From assembly GCA_946122785.1 (NCBI GenBank), contig CAMGYJ010000005.1:81896547-81960546 (forward strand): a DNA stretch of 64,000 bases, given 5' to 3'. Each line of letters starts with the position of its first letter. Position 1 is the first letter of the stretch. Below are positions 1 to 11,190 of the stretch, piece by piece. A program made the position numbers and the translations under genes. The notes under the pieces were generated by a model. The model was not told the DNA's origin and ran no database searches. It saw only the letters and a program-made list of their open reading frames with translations. The stretch comes from Linum tenue (Eukaryota; Streptophyta; Magnoliopsida; Malpighiales; Linaceae).

Positions 1-515
1 CAGACGCTTGAGAAACAAAGGAAAAGTATGTCGAGGCAAACCCTCCCCCAAGTATTCCAGCCCAAAATAATCCCAGAGAGCCCGCAAAACCGGACAATAA
101 AGGAACAGGTGCTCCATCGTCTCCGGGCCATCCGAACAAACTGGACACCGAGCAAGCACCTGTACCTTTTTCTCAATAAGCGCCTCCATAGTCGAAAGAG
201 CCCGATTAAGGATTTGCCAAACAAAAACCTTCAACTTCGGAGGGATCTTCGCCTCCCAAACTCTAATCCAACTCGACTTATCCATCCAGCTAACCGAGGA
301 TCGCCACCCACCCCTCCTCCTGTTCAAATCGACAGCCAAATGGTAAGCCGACTTTACCGAGAAAATCCCGTCTGCCGTAAAATGCCAGATAAGCTTATCA
401 GGCACATCCCAGCGCAGGAGAGGAATAGCTTTAATAGCCTTATAGGTGGGCGGGTCAAACCATTGACTGAGCTTCTCATCAGACCATCTCCCTCCCCCCT
501 CACAAATAACCTCCG
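1..515 (-). pseudogene. LINE ORF2 C-terminal part, zf-RVT zinc-binding region
   Basis: Minus-strand translation continues the reverse transcriptase in a different frame after a C/G homopolymer at about 528-545. It contains the plant zf-RVT signature: W-rich strands, then a C-P-x-C pair followed by an E-T-x-E-H-L segment and a C-P, read at about 75-165. The homopolymer is the likely frameshift site, since the upstream RT frame runs into a glycine tract and stops at 516. The frame is open to the left edge. The region probably helps the RT bind RNA, as inferred for this family. A plus-strand open frame over the same bases is a shadow. Confidence 0.75.
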
Positions 516-2027
516 CTACCAAGGGATCACCCCCCCCCCCCCCCCAAGCAAGATCCGCGGATTATAGCATGAGGGATCTAGTTGGTAACTAGGAATCCAG
601 TTAGAATGAAGGAGGGAGACCGATTGGCCATTACCGACCTGCCATCGCAAACCCTTCTCCAATAACTGACGCCCATGAAGGATACTCTGCCACCCCCAAG
701 AGGGACGAGACCTAGCAGTCGCGGTTAGAAAAGACCCTTGAGGGAAATACTTGCCTTTATAAACCTGGGCAATAAGTGATTGAGGTTCATTGAGAATATG
801 CCAGCCTATCTTAGCCAAAAGAGCTTGGTTGAAATGTTCGAACTGGCGAAATCTCATCCCCCCATCATGCTTACTCCTGCACATGTTTCGCCAGGACACC
901 CATCTAATCTTGGGATTACCCTCCTCAGCACCCCACCAAAAGCGGGCCACATGTCTATCCAAAAGACAACAAAGATCTAGGGGAAGACGGAAACAGGACA
1001 TAACATGAAGGGGCAGAGCCAAAGCTATGGATTTAATCAAAGTTTCCTTCGCAGCCCATGACAATGTCCTTTGCTTCCACCCCTGAAGTCGCTCTAGGAG
1101 TTTGTCCTCCAAATATCTGAACGTAGCCATTTTGGATCGATACACCAGCGACGGAAGCCCCAGATACTTATCATGGACCCCCACTGCACCAACCCCTATG
1201 ATTGTGGCTAAAAACTCCTGATCTGGTGTGGAAATATTCTTGCTAAAGCACACCGCCGATTTCTCCAAGTTAACGCGTTGGCCACTCAGTTCCTCATATT
1301 CATTCAGCACCTCAATTAAATTCTCGCACTCTTGAAGAGAACCTCGCAAGAATAAGTAAGAATCATCCGCGAAGAACAGGTGCGAGACTCTTGGAGCACG
1401 AGGAGCTACTTTAACCCCCTCTAATATTTTCTCTGTGATCGCCTTTCGGAGGAGGGCTGCAAACCCCTCCGTGCAGAGCACAAACAAGAGAGGAGAGAGC
1501 AGATCCCCCTGACGAAGGCCCCTAGAGGCAGTGAAATTACCCGAGGGTGAACCATTCATCAGCACCGAAAAAGAGGAAGATCGAAGGCATTCATGTATCC
1601 ATCCTTGCCAGACTGAATTAAAACCCATCTTATCCAAAACTACAAGAAGGAAGGGCCATTCGACTCTATCATAAGTCTTTTCCATGTCAACCTTCAGAGC
1701 CATGTAACCCTTCTTCCCTTGTTTTTTTATCTTCAGATAATGCATTAGTTCATGTCCTATAAGGATGTTATCAATAATCTGGTGATCCCTGATAAAGCCA
1801 TTTTGGCCCTCTGCAACGATCTGAGGGAGCATACTAGCCAGCCGTCCAGCCATTATCTTGGTAATCACTTTGTAAACAAATTGGCAGAGGCTAATCAGAC
1901 GCAATTGTCTAATTGTTTCCACCGAATCCACTTTAGGGATCAATGTGAGCCATGTATGGTTAAAACTCCGCAGCATCCGACTCGAGGTAAAGAAGGAAAT
2001 TACTTCTTCAACCACCGAAGTGCTCAC
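516..2027 (-). pseudogene. LINE ORF2 reverse transcriptase domain
   Basis: About 500 residues of plant L1 reverse transcriptase. Visible are the motif-1 region with LIPK, the LISLC segment, the KVDMEKTYDRV block with the first catalytic Asp, GLRQGDLLSPLLF, and the FADD catalytic motif near residues 219-222. The thumb and connection regions (FWWG, KHDGGMRFR) follow. The upstream frame is the same as that of the endonuclease, separated only by an in-frame TAG at 2034-2036 where the family has Trp (TGG). The downstream end is lost in a poly-C tract. It would copy the element's RNA at a nicked target in the nucleus; this copy is not translatable as one protein. Confidence 0.9.
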
Positions 2028-2033
2028 AATATC

Positions 2034-3420
2034 CTAGAAAGCTTTAAAGAACTTCCCTGTGAAACCATCCGATCCCGGGGCCTGCTTCGATCCCATGGAA
2101 AAGACCGTACTCCGAACCTCACTAGGCAAAACCTCAGCCGTCAACTGCGCATTCATTTGTGGAGAAACACTATGGGCAATTGGCAGATTTGCCACCCTCT
2201 CAGCCATATTAGGAACCTGAGTTTCTGAGGTAAACAGGGTCTGGTAAAAGTTGGAGGCAATAGTAGCTTTCTCGGCTTCCTCAGTGACCCATTCACCCTC
2301 CTCATTTCGAAGCCCGGAAACAAAGTTCCTCTTCCGCCGCGTCCTTGTGACCGTATGGAAGTAGGCAGAATTTTGATCTCCTTTCTTTAACCATTTATCC
2401 CTGGATTTTTGCTGCCAGTAAACCTCCTCCACTTCCCACTGGCGGGAGAGCTCCATCTCCAGGGTCCTAATCTCATCCCAACCCACCGGATGGATCGACT
2501 TAATCCTATCAATCTCAGCCTGGAGCGTCTTGATATTCCGCAGGGAATTAGTTGTGTCTGCCCTACTCCAATCATAGAGCAGATGCCGGAGTTTCTTAAG
2601 GCGCTCCCACAGTCGAAACATAGGGGTTCCTTGGATCTCCTCTTGCCAGACATAGTTGACCATGGCCCTTACCTCCAGATTATCCGCCCAACGGGCATCA
2701 AAACGGAACAGGGGCCGACTAGTACGAACATATGGTTTATCAGCAAAGAGAAGGGCACGGTGGTCCGATCCCTGATCCGTGAAATGTTTGACTAGCGTCT
2801 CCAGGTATGTATCAATCCAGGTCTGAGAGCAAAGCGCTCTATCCAACCGAGCACAAATGCAAGCATCGCCCATGCGTTTATTTGTCCAAGTGAATTGATC
2901 TCCTTGGTAACCAGGGTCATGAAGACCCAAATCATGAACAAATTCACGGAGACTAAAGACTTGGGCAGCATTCCATGTCCGTCCCCCATCTTTTTCACTC
3001 TCCTGAAGAGTAGCATTGAAATCGCCTATGACCACATAAGGGAGGTTGATATTCGCACAAACAGTCCGCAATTGAGCCAATTGGGTAGCTCGAATAGCAA
3101 TATTACAGCTAATATAAACAAAGATCACAACATAAGAAAAATCACCTTCATTAATTTGCGAACAAACATGGAAATTTGAATGACAAAACACTGAAGTGTC
3201 AACTCCGGGGACCCAAGCAACTACTAAACCACCCGATGCATCGACTGCATCTACAAAAATTCTAGCTGTAATATTGGAATGAACAAGCCCTACAGCAGTT
3301 TGGGCTCGATCGTGTCTCCGAGAAAAACACGAGATCCGGTTTATTGGAATGAACAAGCCCTACAGCAGTTTGGAAAGTGAGGGACGGCCCAATTCGTCTC
3401 ACATTTCAGGCGAGAAGCCT
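2034..3420 (-). pseudogene. LINE ORF2 endonuclease (APE-type) and linker
   Basis: Endonuclease/exonuclease/phosphatase fold. The GDFN motif, the DLG..PGYQGDQFTWTN segment, a LDRAL segment and the terminal SDH motif are all visible between about 2750 and 3060, followed by the long basic linker that leads to the RT. The N-terminal part is damaged: a segment reading KPDLVFLSET, which carries the metal-binding Glu, lies in another frame at about 3313-3342, and the first core strand (WNCRG type) is not seen. A 32-bp direct repeat with 70-bp spacing explains the frame change. The domain ends at the TAG 2034-2036. Confidence 0.85.
3272..3373 (-). repeat. 32-bp direct repeat in the LINE endonuclease
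   Basis: Positions 3272-3303 and 3342-3373 are the same 32 bases, 70 bp apart. Since 70 is not a multiple of three, the second copy moves the endonuclease frame. In each copy the minus strand reads QTAVGLVHSN; after the upstream copy it continues into the conserved KPDLVFLSET, after the downstream copy into the rest of the domain. Confidence 0.85.
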
Positions 3421-5230
3421 CATTTATCCTCTTGGGGCCACTCAAGGCTGGCTTCCTCCACCTTATCCAGATCATCCATCAATTCTACAAACTGCTTCTT
3501 TGGGGTAGGAGGGTTACCCACATCCCCCTCCAACTCATCAAGCACTCGTTTCCGGTTCTCCATGATGGGGTCCATCATATTAGACCCGTATTCATCCAGC
3601 CTTGAACTCACTCCCTTGCCCACACCATCTTCCTCTCTTGCAATAACTAACCCAGCTTCAAATGCCTCCACTACTTGGTGAACACGCCCTTTTATGATAT
3701 GACGAGTTTTCATAGTGTCTTCGGCTGGCGACCGTCGCTTGATCTCAAAGGAGTGATGATCCTCAGCTGCCTGATCATCATCAGAATCACTGTCATGTTG
3801 TTGATCAATGTCAACAGGCTCTTCCAAAGTAGCAACAAATTCCTTCTCCTCCAAGTCAAGCAGAGCACCAGAAGGAGTAGAGCCCCCATCCTTGGGGGAC
3901 GAGTTTAGAGGGCAGTTTGCTCCTCCTTTTCGAAGACGCGGGCGAGCCCGGAGTTTCATGCTAGGGTCCTCCATCGGACCTGCAGGAGCACGCTGCTTCA
4001 TAGGGGGATTAGACCCACCGCCAACGGTCTCCTCCTCCTCCTCAGATTCCTCTTGTAAAATCAGCCTGCGCCTCCTTGATTGCTCGAAAACTTCCACCAT
4101 CAGCCCCACAACCTGCTGGCCTTGTGGAGCTTGCTTGGCACGCTGACCAGGTTGCTGGCGCCCCTTAGTACCCTGCCGAGGAATGGGTACAACCTTTCTG
4201 GGTGATGCCTTCTTCTGTTGTTGTCGAACATTTCCACCAATCTTAACCCGAGAAGACGTCTTGAACACAAACCGCTTCGGACTAGCCCGACTCCCAAGAG
4301 GGTTATTATTTGGGTCCTGTAGCCTAGCCTGTGTCTCTCTCTTATTCTGAGTTTCCGGCTCTCTAGAGAGAGGACGAGACGCCACTTGGGCATGCGAGCG
4401 AGTATTAGTACCTGGGAACCTGCAAGCAACCTTCTCGCCCCCATCATTGTGCAACTGGGTATTCCTATTCACCCACACTTTTTTGTTGGCATTGCGGAAC
4501 TGAGGGTAATCTTCATCTTCCCGATAAATCTTCCTTCCTGGCTTGCGTGTAGACATGTGCGGTCCAAAACGTTCCTTGCCAATAGGGGGCCAAAAACACA
4601 ATCTGGCTTTGAGTGCCCTACTCGACCACAGTGGTAGCAGAAGGTTGGTAAATACTCATACTTGAGAATTACCCAGAAACTTCCAATCTCTACACTGACC
4701 GCCATGAATTGAGAACGCAATGGTTTGGTAAAATCAATGAGAGCATGCACTTTCACAAAGCGTTCATCAGTGTCTTTGGAAGTGAAGACATCATCCTCCA
4801 ATACTTGACCAATAATCCCAGCTGCCACTTTCCAGCCAAACTGTTTCGTGCAACAGTCTTCTTTTACGTTCCATAGCTGAACACGAAATGGATCAATGGC
4901 CAAATCGTCAAAAATAGGCCTTGTGATAGAGGGCGTCCAGGACCGAAGGTGGAGAATCCTGTCCTTAACAATCCATGGAGATCTTTTTAGGAGCCAAACC
5001 CTCATCTCATCACTTGGGAGGATAATTTCAAATATGCCAAATTTAGTGGCCGAAATCCGAAGGTTTCCTTGCACCCGCCATGCCTCAAGCAATCCCTCCC
5101 TCAACTCACTCACGGTGAAAGTGGTCTTCGAAAATAGTCTTCCCAAGAGAGTCCTCGAAGTACGAAATTTCACCGATTGAACTTCGTCGAGTGAGAATTC
5201 AACCACTTGATCCTCCGCTACACGAGCCAT
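3420..5230 (-). pseudogene. LINE ORF1 (DUF4283, CCHC zinc knuckle)
   Basis: The likely start is the ATG at 5230 (MARVAEDQ), where the conserved DUF4283 region begins; the open frame extends further upstream to 5812 but that part is low-complexity and unlike the family. Residues 1-190 form the DUF4283 domain, ending in a CCHC knuckle CYHCGRVGHSKPDC at about 4600-4640. A single-base shift near 4590 moves the frame, after which a basic and then acidic tail continues to the stop at 3420. Such proteins bind the LINE RNA in the ribonucleoprotein particle. ORF1 ends about 50 bp before the start of the ORF2-like sequence. Confidence 0.8.
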
Positions 5231-5928
5231 AGTATTCACCTGCCACAAGGGGGTAGATAAGCTTTTAGATTCAATGGGTTTATCCGTAACCGGACTAATA
5301 AAACGACACAATGAAAAATGGGTTATCGGGCCAGCCACAACTAAATTTGTTAATGGCAAACGTGGGCCGTCACTGACAGCCCCAAAGCCTGGTAAAGAGC
5401 AAAATGGGCAGGCCACCACTAAACCAGCATCTTGGAGTAATGGGCCGTCACTGGCAGGCCATAAACCCGGCCAACCCAGGCCTGCATCTTGTCTCCCTCG
5501 GGCATCAGGCGGAGCAACGGCCAGCACCGCCGAGGTCAGGGATTCACTCGACCTGGAGAGGGCTAACGCCGAGGCGGGGGAGAGGAGATTCCTCGATATA
5601 GAGCTCGACCGATGGAGCTGGGCAATCGCCGAGCCAAAGGAGAGGAGCTTTCTCAAATTAAAAAAGGGCGGATGAACTTGAGTGAAGAACCCAGTACCTC
5701 GATGCTGAGTCGGAGCGCAGAGCAGCTGCTGGGAAGTTCCTCTTCTAGCTTCTCCAGAAGTCCCAAGGCGCCGAGAGTTATACCAAAGTGTGGCAGCGAT
5801 GGGAGAGGCCAATTTATAGAAGCTAAATCCGAGTTCCCCAGCAAGAGGGAAACTCCCCGGATCCGACTTTCAGTTAGAGAAGGAGTTGGATTTGGATTAG
5901 GAGACTTGGGAAGGGGATTCGATATGTT

Positions 5929-6792
5929 CTAACAGGATCGGATCAGGCACCCGCTGATCTCTCCCAACACAGCTAAAAAATCTCCCGAAGATACATCTAT
6001 AGCCACCTTACGCAACTGCGCCCCCACCCGCCAGCGTTTATCGTCGACGCCGCCGCTACGGCCGATCAATTCCGAACTGACTACATTGGTGATGGGGTTT
6101 ATGGAATTTAACTTTACTTTGATACTGCCTTGCAGGAGATAGCAATTTCCATCCCCGAGGGGATCAATCTGACCAACAAATTCACAAGGACTTTCGGTTG
6201 ATTCAACACTGAAACAGGGTACGCTACTCTCGGTTTTCACCTCTGGCGACACGAGAACAGTCCCCACCCCTAAGGGCACAGAAGCGCTGAATCGATTAGT
6301 GAGTCGATCGATGATAATAGAACCTTTCATTGGAAGCCAAGAAGGCTTAATTTTGATTCCCGCGAACGAGGACGCTTCAGAATCCTCATTTTCCAATTCA
6401 CACGAGTGCGGAAGCCGGAATCGCCATTGAACTCGTGGCCTGGTCCGACATCTTTTGGTTGGACGTTCTTCTTCAGTTTTAATCTCGGCAAAAGCCGTAC
6501 TAATCAATCGTTTTTTCAGGCGGAGCCAGTTTGCTCGACGCCAGGCCATCCCATTCGAAACCCTATTTGGATAGGGGCTCGCCGATTCCAGGAGCTTTCC
6601 TTCTCCCCTACTGATGAACGGATCCTCTTTACGCCCAGGCTCCCGAAGACGATTCCTGTGCAGAGGAGGCGAAGATGGAAACCAGTGATTCTGGTTGTGC
6701 AGACTGGCCTTGAAGAAGGCGATGGCAGCCCGCGATAGCCACCAGCCGACGATCGAACAGAAAAGAAGGAGAGAGGAGAGAGCTCCTCGCAT
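5929..6792 (-). CDS. 287-codon open frame of unknown function, upstream of the LINE
   Basis: An uninterrupted frame with an ATG at 6792. The translation has a hydrophobic start, then an Arg/Lys-rich stretch around residues 80-130, then a neutral part with no motif I recognise. It lies just 5' of LINE ORF1 in the same orientation, so it may be part of a long LINE 5' leader; it could also be a host gene fragment into which the LINE inserted. No splice or domain evidence supports a real protein. Just beyond its start the plus strand shows a short CCCGGCACCC-type stretch like an LTR terminus. Confidence 0.3.
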   Translation of the reverse strand: MRGALSSLLLFCSIVGWWLSRAAIAFFKASLHNQNHWFPSSPPLHRNRLREPGRKEDPFISRGEGKLLESASPYPNRVSNGMAWRRANWLRLKKRLISTAFAEIKTEEERPTKRCRTRPRVQWRFRLPHSCELENEDSEASSFAGIKIKPSWLPMKGSIIIDRLTNRFSASVPLGVGTVLVSPEVKTESSVPCFSVESTESPCEFVGQIDPLGDGNCYLLQGSIKVKLNSINPITNVVSSELIGRSGGVDDKRWRVGAQLRKVAIDVSSGDFLAVLGEISGCLIRSC

Positions 6793-9364
6793 TGGATTTT
6801 TTTTTCTTCAAGGCAGATCGGCAAGCACTGTAACACCCGGCACCCAAATAAATAAATAAAAATCCCCAAATTTCCCTCCCAATTCATTTAACTTAACCCT
6901 ATTCATTCTTCCTCCTTCGGCTCTTTTCTTGTACTAGTTTTGTGCCCGCCCGATGGCGGCGAGTGTTATCTGTTTCTACTTTTCCTTCTATTATTTGTTA
7001 TTTTTTTCAATGGTATCAGATTCCTAATTTTCCTAATTATTTATTATTGTTACCTATTATCACTGACTTATCTGATATGAGGGCTGCTACATTTACTCTA
7101 TGTTTTAATGATGATCAACAATAAAGTCAAACAACGGTTTAACTTCATCACCGCTTGGACCAACAATTGTCAACTTCATAAGTTGTACATGGTTTAAGCT
7201 CGTGTACGCCACCTTACCGAACTCCTATAGAGTTGGTATTTAGATCATGTATTAATGAAGTTTGGTACATGATACTATACCATATTCTCTAATAGGTGAA
7301 CCACGGTCTCTAATTCTCTAATCCAAATCGTACGATTCATTTAATGAAAAATAATAACCAACGATTCTTATTTGTCAAAATATATTAACATACAAATAAT
7401 AGGTATGAATGAAGGTGCATATTACACCTCGAGTGTACGCTAGCCTTTTTCACCATTATATCAAAGTACAACAAAACTATTCTGCTATGCTTCTTACCTT
7501 CAACATTGGACGAATGATATCAAAGCAAATGTTAGTTATTGAGACACTTTGTCTTCACTTCACATTATCATCCAATATTAAATATGTGACTGACTGTAAC
7601 TGGAATTGTGTGACTTAATACAAACATAAAGGTGCTATGTTGTGCAATCAGTATAGTAACTGAATTTACAGGACATCGTCATGATATGATCCTGCGTTGA
7701 TTTTATAGGACACCGGTCCGGGTACATCCCACCCTGGTATACATGACATCGGTTAGGGTATGACCCGCAATGGATTTATAGGACACCAGTCTAGGTACGA
7801 TCTGTGGTGGTATGCATGACATCTACTATACTACCCGAGGAATGTATGACTTGGCAAATTAAGATGTAAAATGCAATGAACCTAACCATGCATGTGATTG
7901 AATCCTTGTATAAATATTACTTATGATGTGGTTAAGTGATGACTTTCTATGATGTGATATATGAAATGTGCATGTCGATGATGATGGCTTTCTATGGTGT
8001 TTTATACAATGATTTAAGATTGGATGATATGATGTTTTGCTATGTTGGGATAGGGGTTACATGGTAATGCCAGTATGATGTGATATTTGATGCATACATG
8101 TTTAAACATTGAGTTATCAAGAGGCTGGGTGATAGTCCTTATGTTGTGATGTATGAATTCTTTGAGTTTGAGATGATGAATGTGATATGGCATGTGGTGA
8201 TGAATGGATGTTAATTTGACTGAATAAGATATAGCATATCGCATGTATCTTGACAGTTAAGTTAAGGCAGAAGGCCTGAGAGGTGGGTGACGGAAAACTG
8301 AATACTCCATGTTCTGCCATGGTCAATAGGAGGGACAAAAAGTCATTTTGTACTATACTCTTAAAGGTAACGGAGAAGATATAGATCATTATCTTATGAG
8401 TAAGGCTGTCCGGCGAGTATAACTGGTTACTAAAAACAGTAATAGTAATATATGTATTAGGGTGTCATATTAAGTAAGTATTAAAATGGTTATTTACATA
8501 TCAACCATCATATATCCAATAGTTTAAGATTCGTTTACAGATCTTGCTTAACTTAGGTGTTATTCATCTGAATATGACTCAAAGTTGCACATCTACACTC
8601 ATGTATGAAAAAGAAAGGAATTTATGTCAAACAATAAAAAGAGAAAAGAAAGGAATTATAATTACATTAGGAAAAAAGTAAAGACAATGTGTTTTATAAT
8701 TGTGCATGGAAGAATATTTAATGACGTATGAAAAATAAAAAGAGAAAGAAGTCGGAATAACATAAAAGAAAAGATAATGATATCATTTTAATATGCGCGA
8801 AATGCCAAATTCAATCCTAAAAATGACAAATGCATTATGTATATGTACATGACTTTTTTAACTTCTTTCACCAATTGATCACAAACATATTTAAACCATA
8901 TAACCATAATTCGGTTTTGAAAAATATAAAAAAAAAAAACATTTGGTGACCATTGGTGTCTAGTGATATTCTTAAACATGTGAAATTTTGTGTATATATC
9001 AATGTACCATATGACTGAACTATGTTGATATATTTCATATATTTATAGTAAGTATTTTCTAACAAACTGCAACATATCTACATTGGTTCACATATTTATA
9101 GTAGTTCGTACAAATAAAATGTTAAATTCTTCGTGTTCTAGAATGCGGAAGAAGATTATTCTTTACTTTTCATTTTTCAATTTTAAAAGAAAATCACATG
9201 TCAAATTATGTACCAACTAAATTTATGCTTTTCGGATATTTTTAATTATTTGTATGAAATTATAAACAATTATGAAACATATTATAAACTAAAAATAATT
9301 TATTTGTAGATGTTAATGATTTTCTGATCAATGCTAAAAAAATAAAATATAAAATTTTAACCGT
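6793..9364. other. AT-rich intergenic stretch without a gene
   Basis: No coding signal on either strand. Bases 7700-7820 contain two diverged copies of a unit of about 67 bp built on TATAGGACACC and a CATGACATC end. Stretches at about 7600-8475 look like worn LTR sequence (short GC-rich repeat arms, a GGGTGTCA-like end), but no partner LTR, primer site or target duplication could be found. Several short frames here are random. Confidence 0.5.
7700..7820. repeat. Degenerate ~67-bp tandem repeat, two copies
   Basis: Two consecutive units share TTATAGGACACC, a T(C/G)(C/T)GGTAC core and an ATGACATC end. The copies have clearly diverged. Possibly a remnant of an LTR-internal array. Confidence 0.45.
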
Positions 9365-9628
9365 GATAGCTATTCTATTGGTTAAAAAATAGTTGTGATT
9401 AATTGCATAAAGATATTTTATTCTATTGGTTAAAAATTTGAAATGATTACAGTTTGAGCTTGTAGGTTGCATGATTAAATCTTAGTTATGGTAATTGATA
9501 TACATGTTTTGTTGTAGTTAATAGCATCAAATATACTTTATCCTAGTGGTTCAACATTTGAAATGATGATATTTTGACCTCGTAGGTTACAGGTTCGAAT
9601 CTTGGTCATGATGATTGATATACATGCT
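9365..9628 (+). repeat. Tandem tRNA-like (SINE-like) repeat, two diverged copies
   Basis: Two units of roughly 130 bp each carry a CTA(T/G)TGGTT element, an AATTTGAAATGAT-like middle, a GTAGGTT box and an ATTGATATACATG end. The second unit has GGTTCGAATCTTG, which matches a pol III B box; the first is decayed at that place. This fits a tRNA-derived SINE or a tRNA pseudogene duplication. No cloverleaf could be built, so it is not a functional tRNA. Confidence 0.4.
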
Positions 9629-9880
9629 TTTTTAGCTTTATTTTAATGTAACTAATAACTTAAAATGTTAAAAATGACAAAACGACATGGAAAATTGTGG
9701 AGATTTCGTTGTCCTACGTGGCAAAAACCTGCTCCACAACGGTCATAATATAAGTTAAGATTTATATAACTAAAACTAAAGGGAGGAAGCGTAGCCGAAA
9801 CACCTCAATCTCCCTTTGCACGATCAAACACCCCGCCACCTCTTGGTTCCCATCTCCGACTCCTCTCCCTCCGTACCACT

Positions 9881-10214
9881 TAACAGAGAGGGTTGATGAT
9901 CCACTTTGCAGCTGCCTTGCTGTGAAGAGGAATGGAGGCTCTGCTGTCGTTGAAGAAGGAAGAACAAAGAAGAATGCAGAGCCTCAAACGATGACGTTTG
10001 TAGAGAAGAAGAATAGAAGTGAAACACGTCGTATAGGCTTACAGCCTCAGTTCCGGTTTTACTGTGTCATTTAGACGTGTACAATAGTGATAGGCTTATT
10101 TCATTTGTTTGTTATAGTTACCGTTAAGTGTAATTAAGTAGCCTGTATATATACTGATTCATGATCAATGGAAAGCTCTAACGAGCATTTTCCCCCAAAC
10201 TCTGATTCTTCTCA
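9881..10214 (+). repeat. Copia A 5' LTR
   Basis: A 334-bp repeat beginning TAACAGAGAGGG and ending GATTCTTCTCA, matching 14916-15249. It includes a TATATATAC stretch near 10145 that may serve as the TATA element. Confidence 0.95.
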
Positions 10215-10226
10215 TGGTATCAGAGC
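10215..10226 (+). other. Copia A primer binding site
   Basis: TGGTATCAGAGC directly follows the 5' LTR and is complementary to the 3' end of plant initiator methionine tRNA. Confidence 0.9.
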
Positions 10227-10365
10227 CTGGTTGCTCTCAATACTAGGGTTTCAGTCCCCATTCCAGTTTTCTGCACTTTTGTTCTTCCTTTCCAGATCGT
10301 CACCTCAGATCGTCACCACTACCTCACTTCCCCTCTTTTCACTTTTCTTGCCTTAACCAAAGACG

Positions 10366-11190
10366 ATGGACACTGGATCTGGAGATGATGCATCCAAATC
10401 TGGATCTGGTACTGAGAACGCCGGCAAGTCCACTATGGTGTCCTTTCCTCCGTATGAAGATCCATACCTAAATCCCTACTACCTACCACCTCAAGATGGC
10501 GCTCTGTCAACAATCATCTCCATCAAGTTGGGAGATGGAAACTACCACACTTGGAGTCAAGTTATGCTGGTTGCTCTCGCCACCAAGAACAAAATCCCAT
10601 TCATAGATGGACAGATTCCAGTTCCTGAGGTAACAGATCCCATTTACCAATCCTGGCTTCGTTGCAATGGAACTATTCGTTGTTGGATCTACAATGCTTT
10701 AGCTGAAGATATAGCGAATAGTGTTATGAGACTCGAGAATGCTAAGGATGTATGGGATAACCTTAAGAATCGTTTCAGTCAGGAAGATAACATGAGGGTT
10801 TATGACCTTAATGAGCTACTGGGTAAGTGTGTTCAGGGTGAGAAATCAGTTACCCAATACTTTACTGATATGACTGTGTTCTGGGAGGAGTATAAGAGGT
10901 ATAGACCCATACCTCACTGTGCTTGCAATGGTCCCTATGAAGTGATGAAAAGGTACCAAGATAATGACTTCATTATCAAGTTTATGCAAGGTCTCAATGA
11001 CTCCTATCAGTCTACAAGAACCCAAGTGTTGATGAACCATGTTCTTCCCAGCATAGATGTTGTCTTCAAGCAGATTCTGCAGCTAGAGAGGCAAATGAAA
11101 TGTCAACAAGAGCAAAGGTGTGGAATCAGTAGCACTTGCAGCATCATCCAACCACAACAATCAGGGGTCTCAACACCCACAAACCAGTGA
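10366..11190 (+). pseudogene. Copia A gag, N-terminal part
   Basis: Starts at ATG 10366, the first in-frame ATG after the leader. Residues 45-235 form the copia gag/UBN2-type domain, with the conserved YHTWSQVM, CWIYNALAEDI and DVWDNLKNRFSQ segments. It forms the capsid shell in the cytoplasm. The frame ends at 11190 in unrelated residues; the true gag continues in another frame from about 11118 (a one-base insertion), where an ESVALAASS segment leads to the zinc knuckle. Gag and pol were evidently one frame originally, as in most plant copia elements. Confidence 0.85.

Larger units (their letters stand above)
1..5930 (-). mobile_element. L1-type LINE retrotransposon, 3' end outside the window
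   Basis: A non-LTR retrotransposon read on the minus strand. In transcription order it holds ORF1 (DUF4283 plus CCHC knuckle), then ORF2 with endonuclease, reverse transcriptase and a zf-RVT zinc-binding region that runs off position 1. The poly(A) tail and 3' UTR lie outside. The 5' limit is not marked by a visible target duplication; the long open frame at 5929-6792 may be its 5' leader. Every coding part has at least one lesion, so this copy cannot be autonomous. The order ORF1-EN-RT-zinc finger is typical of plant L1 elements. Confidence 0.9.

Noticed and set aside
28..567. Long plus-strand open frame at the left edge
   Set aside because: It is the complement of the LINE zf-RVT/RT region; the minus-strand reading has clear motifs and this one has none.
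5274..5675. Plus-strand frame of 133 codons
   Set aside because: Low-complexity shadow of the LINE ORF1 leader; no domain.
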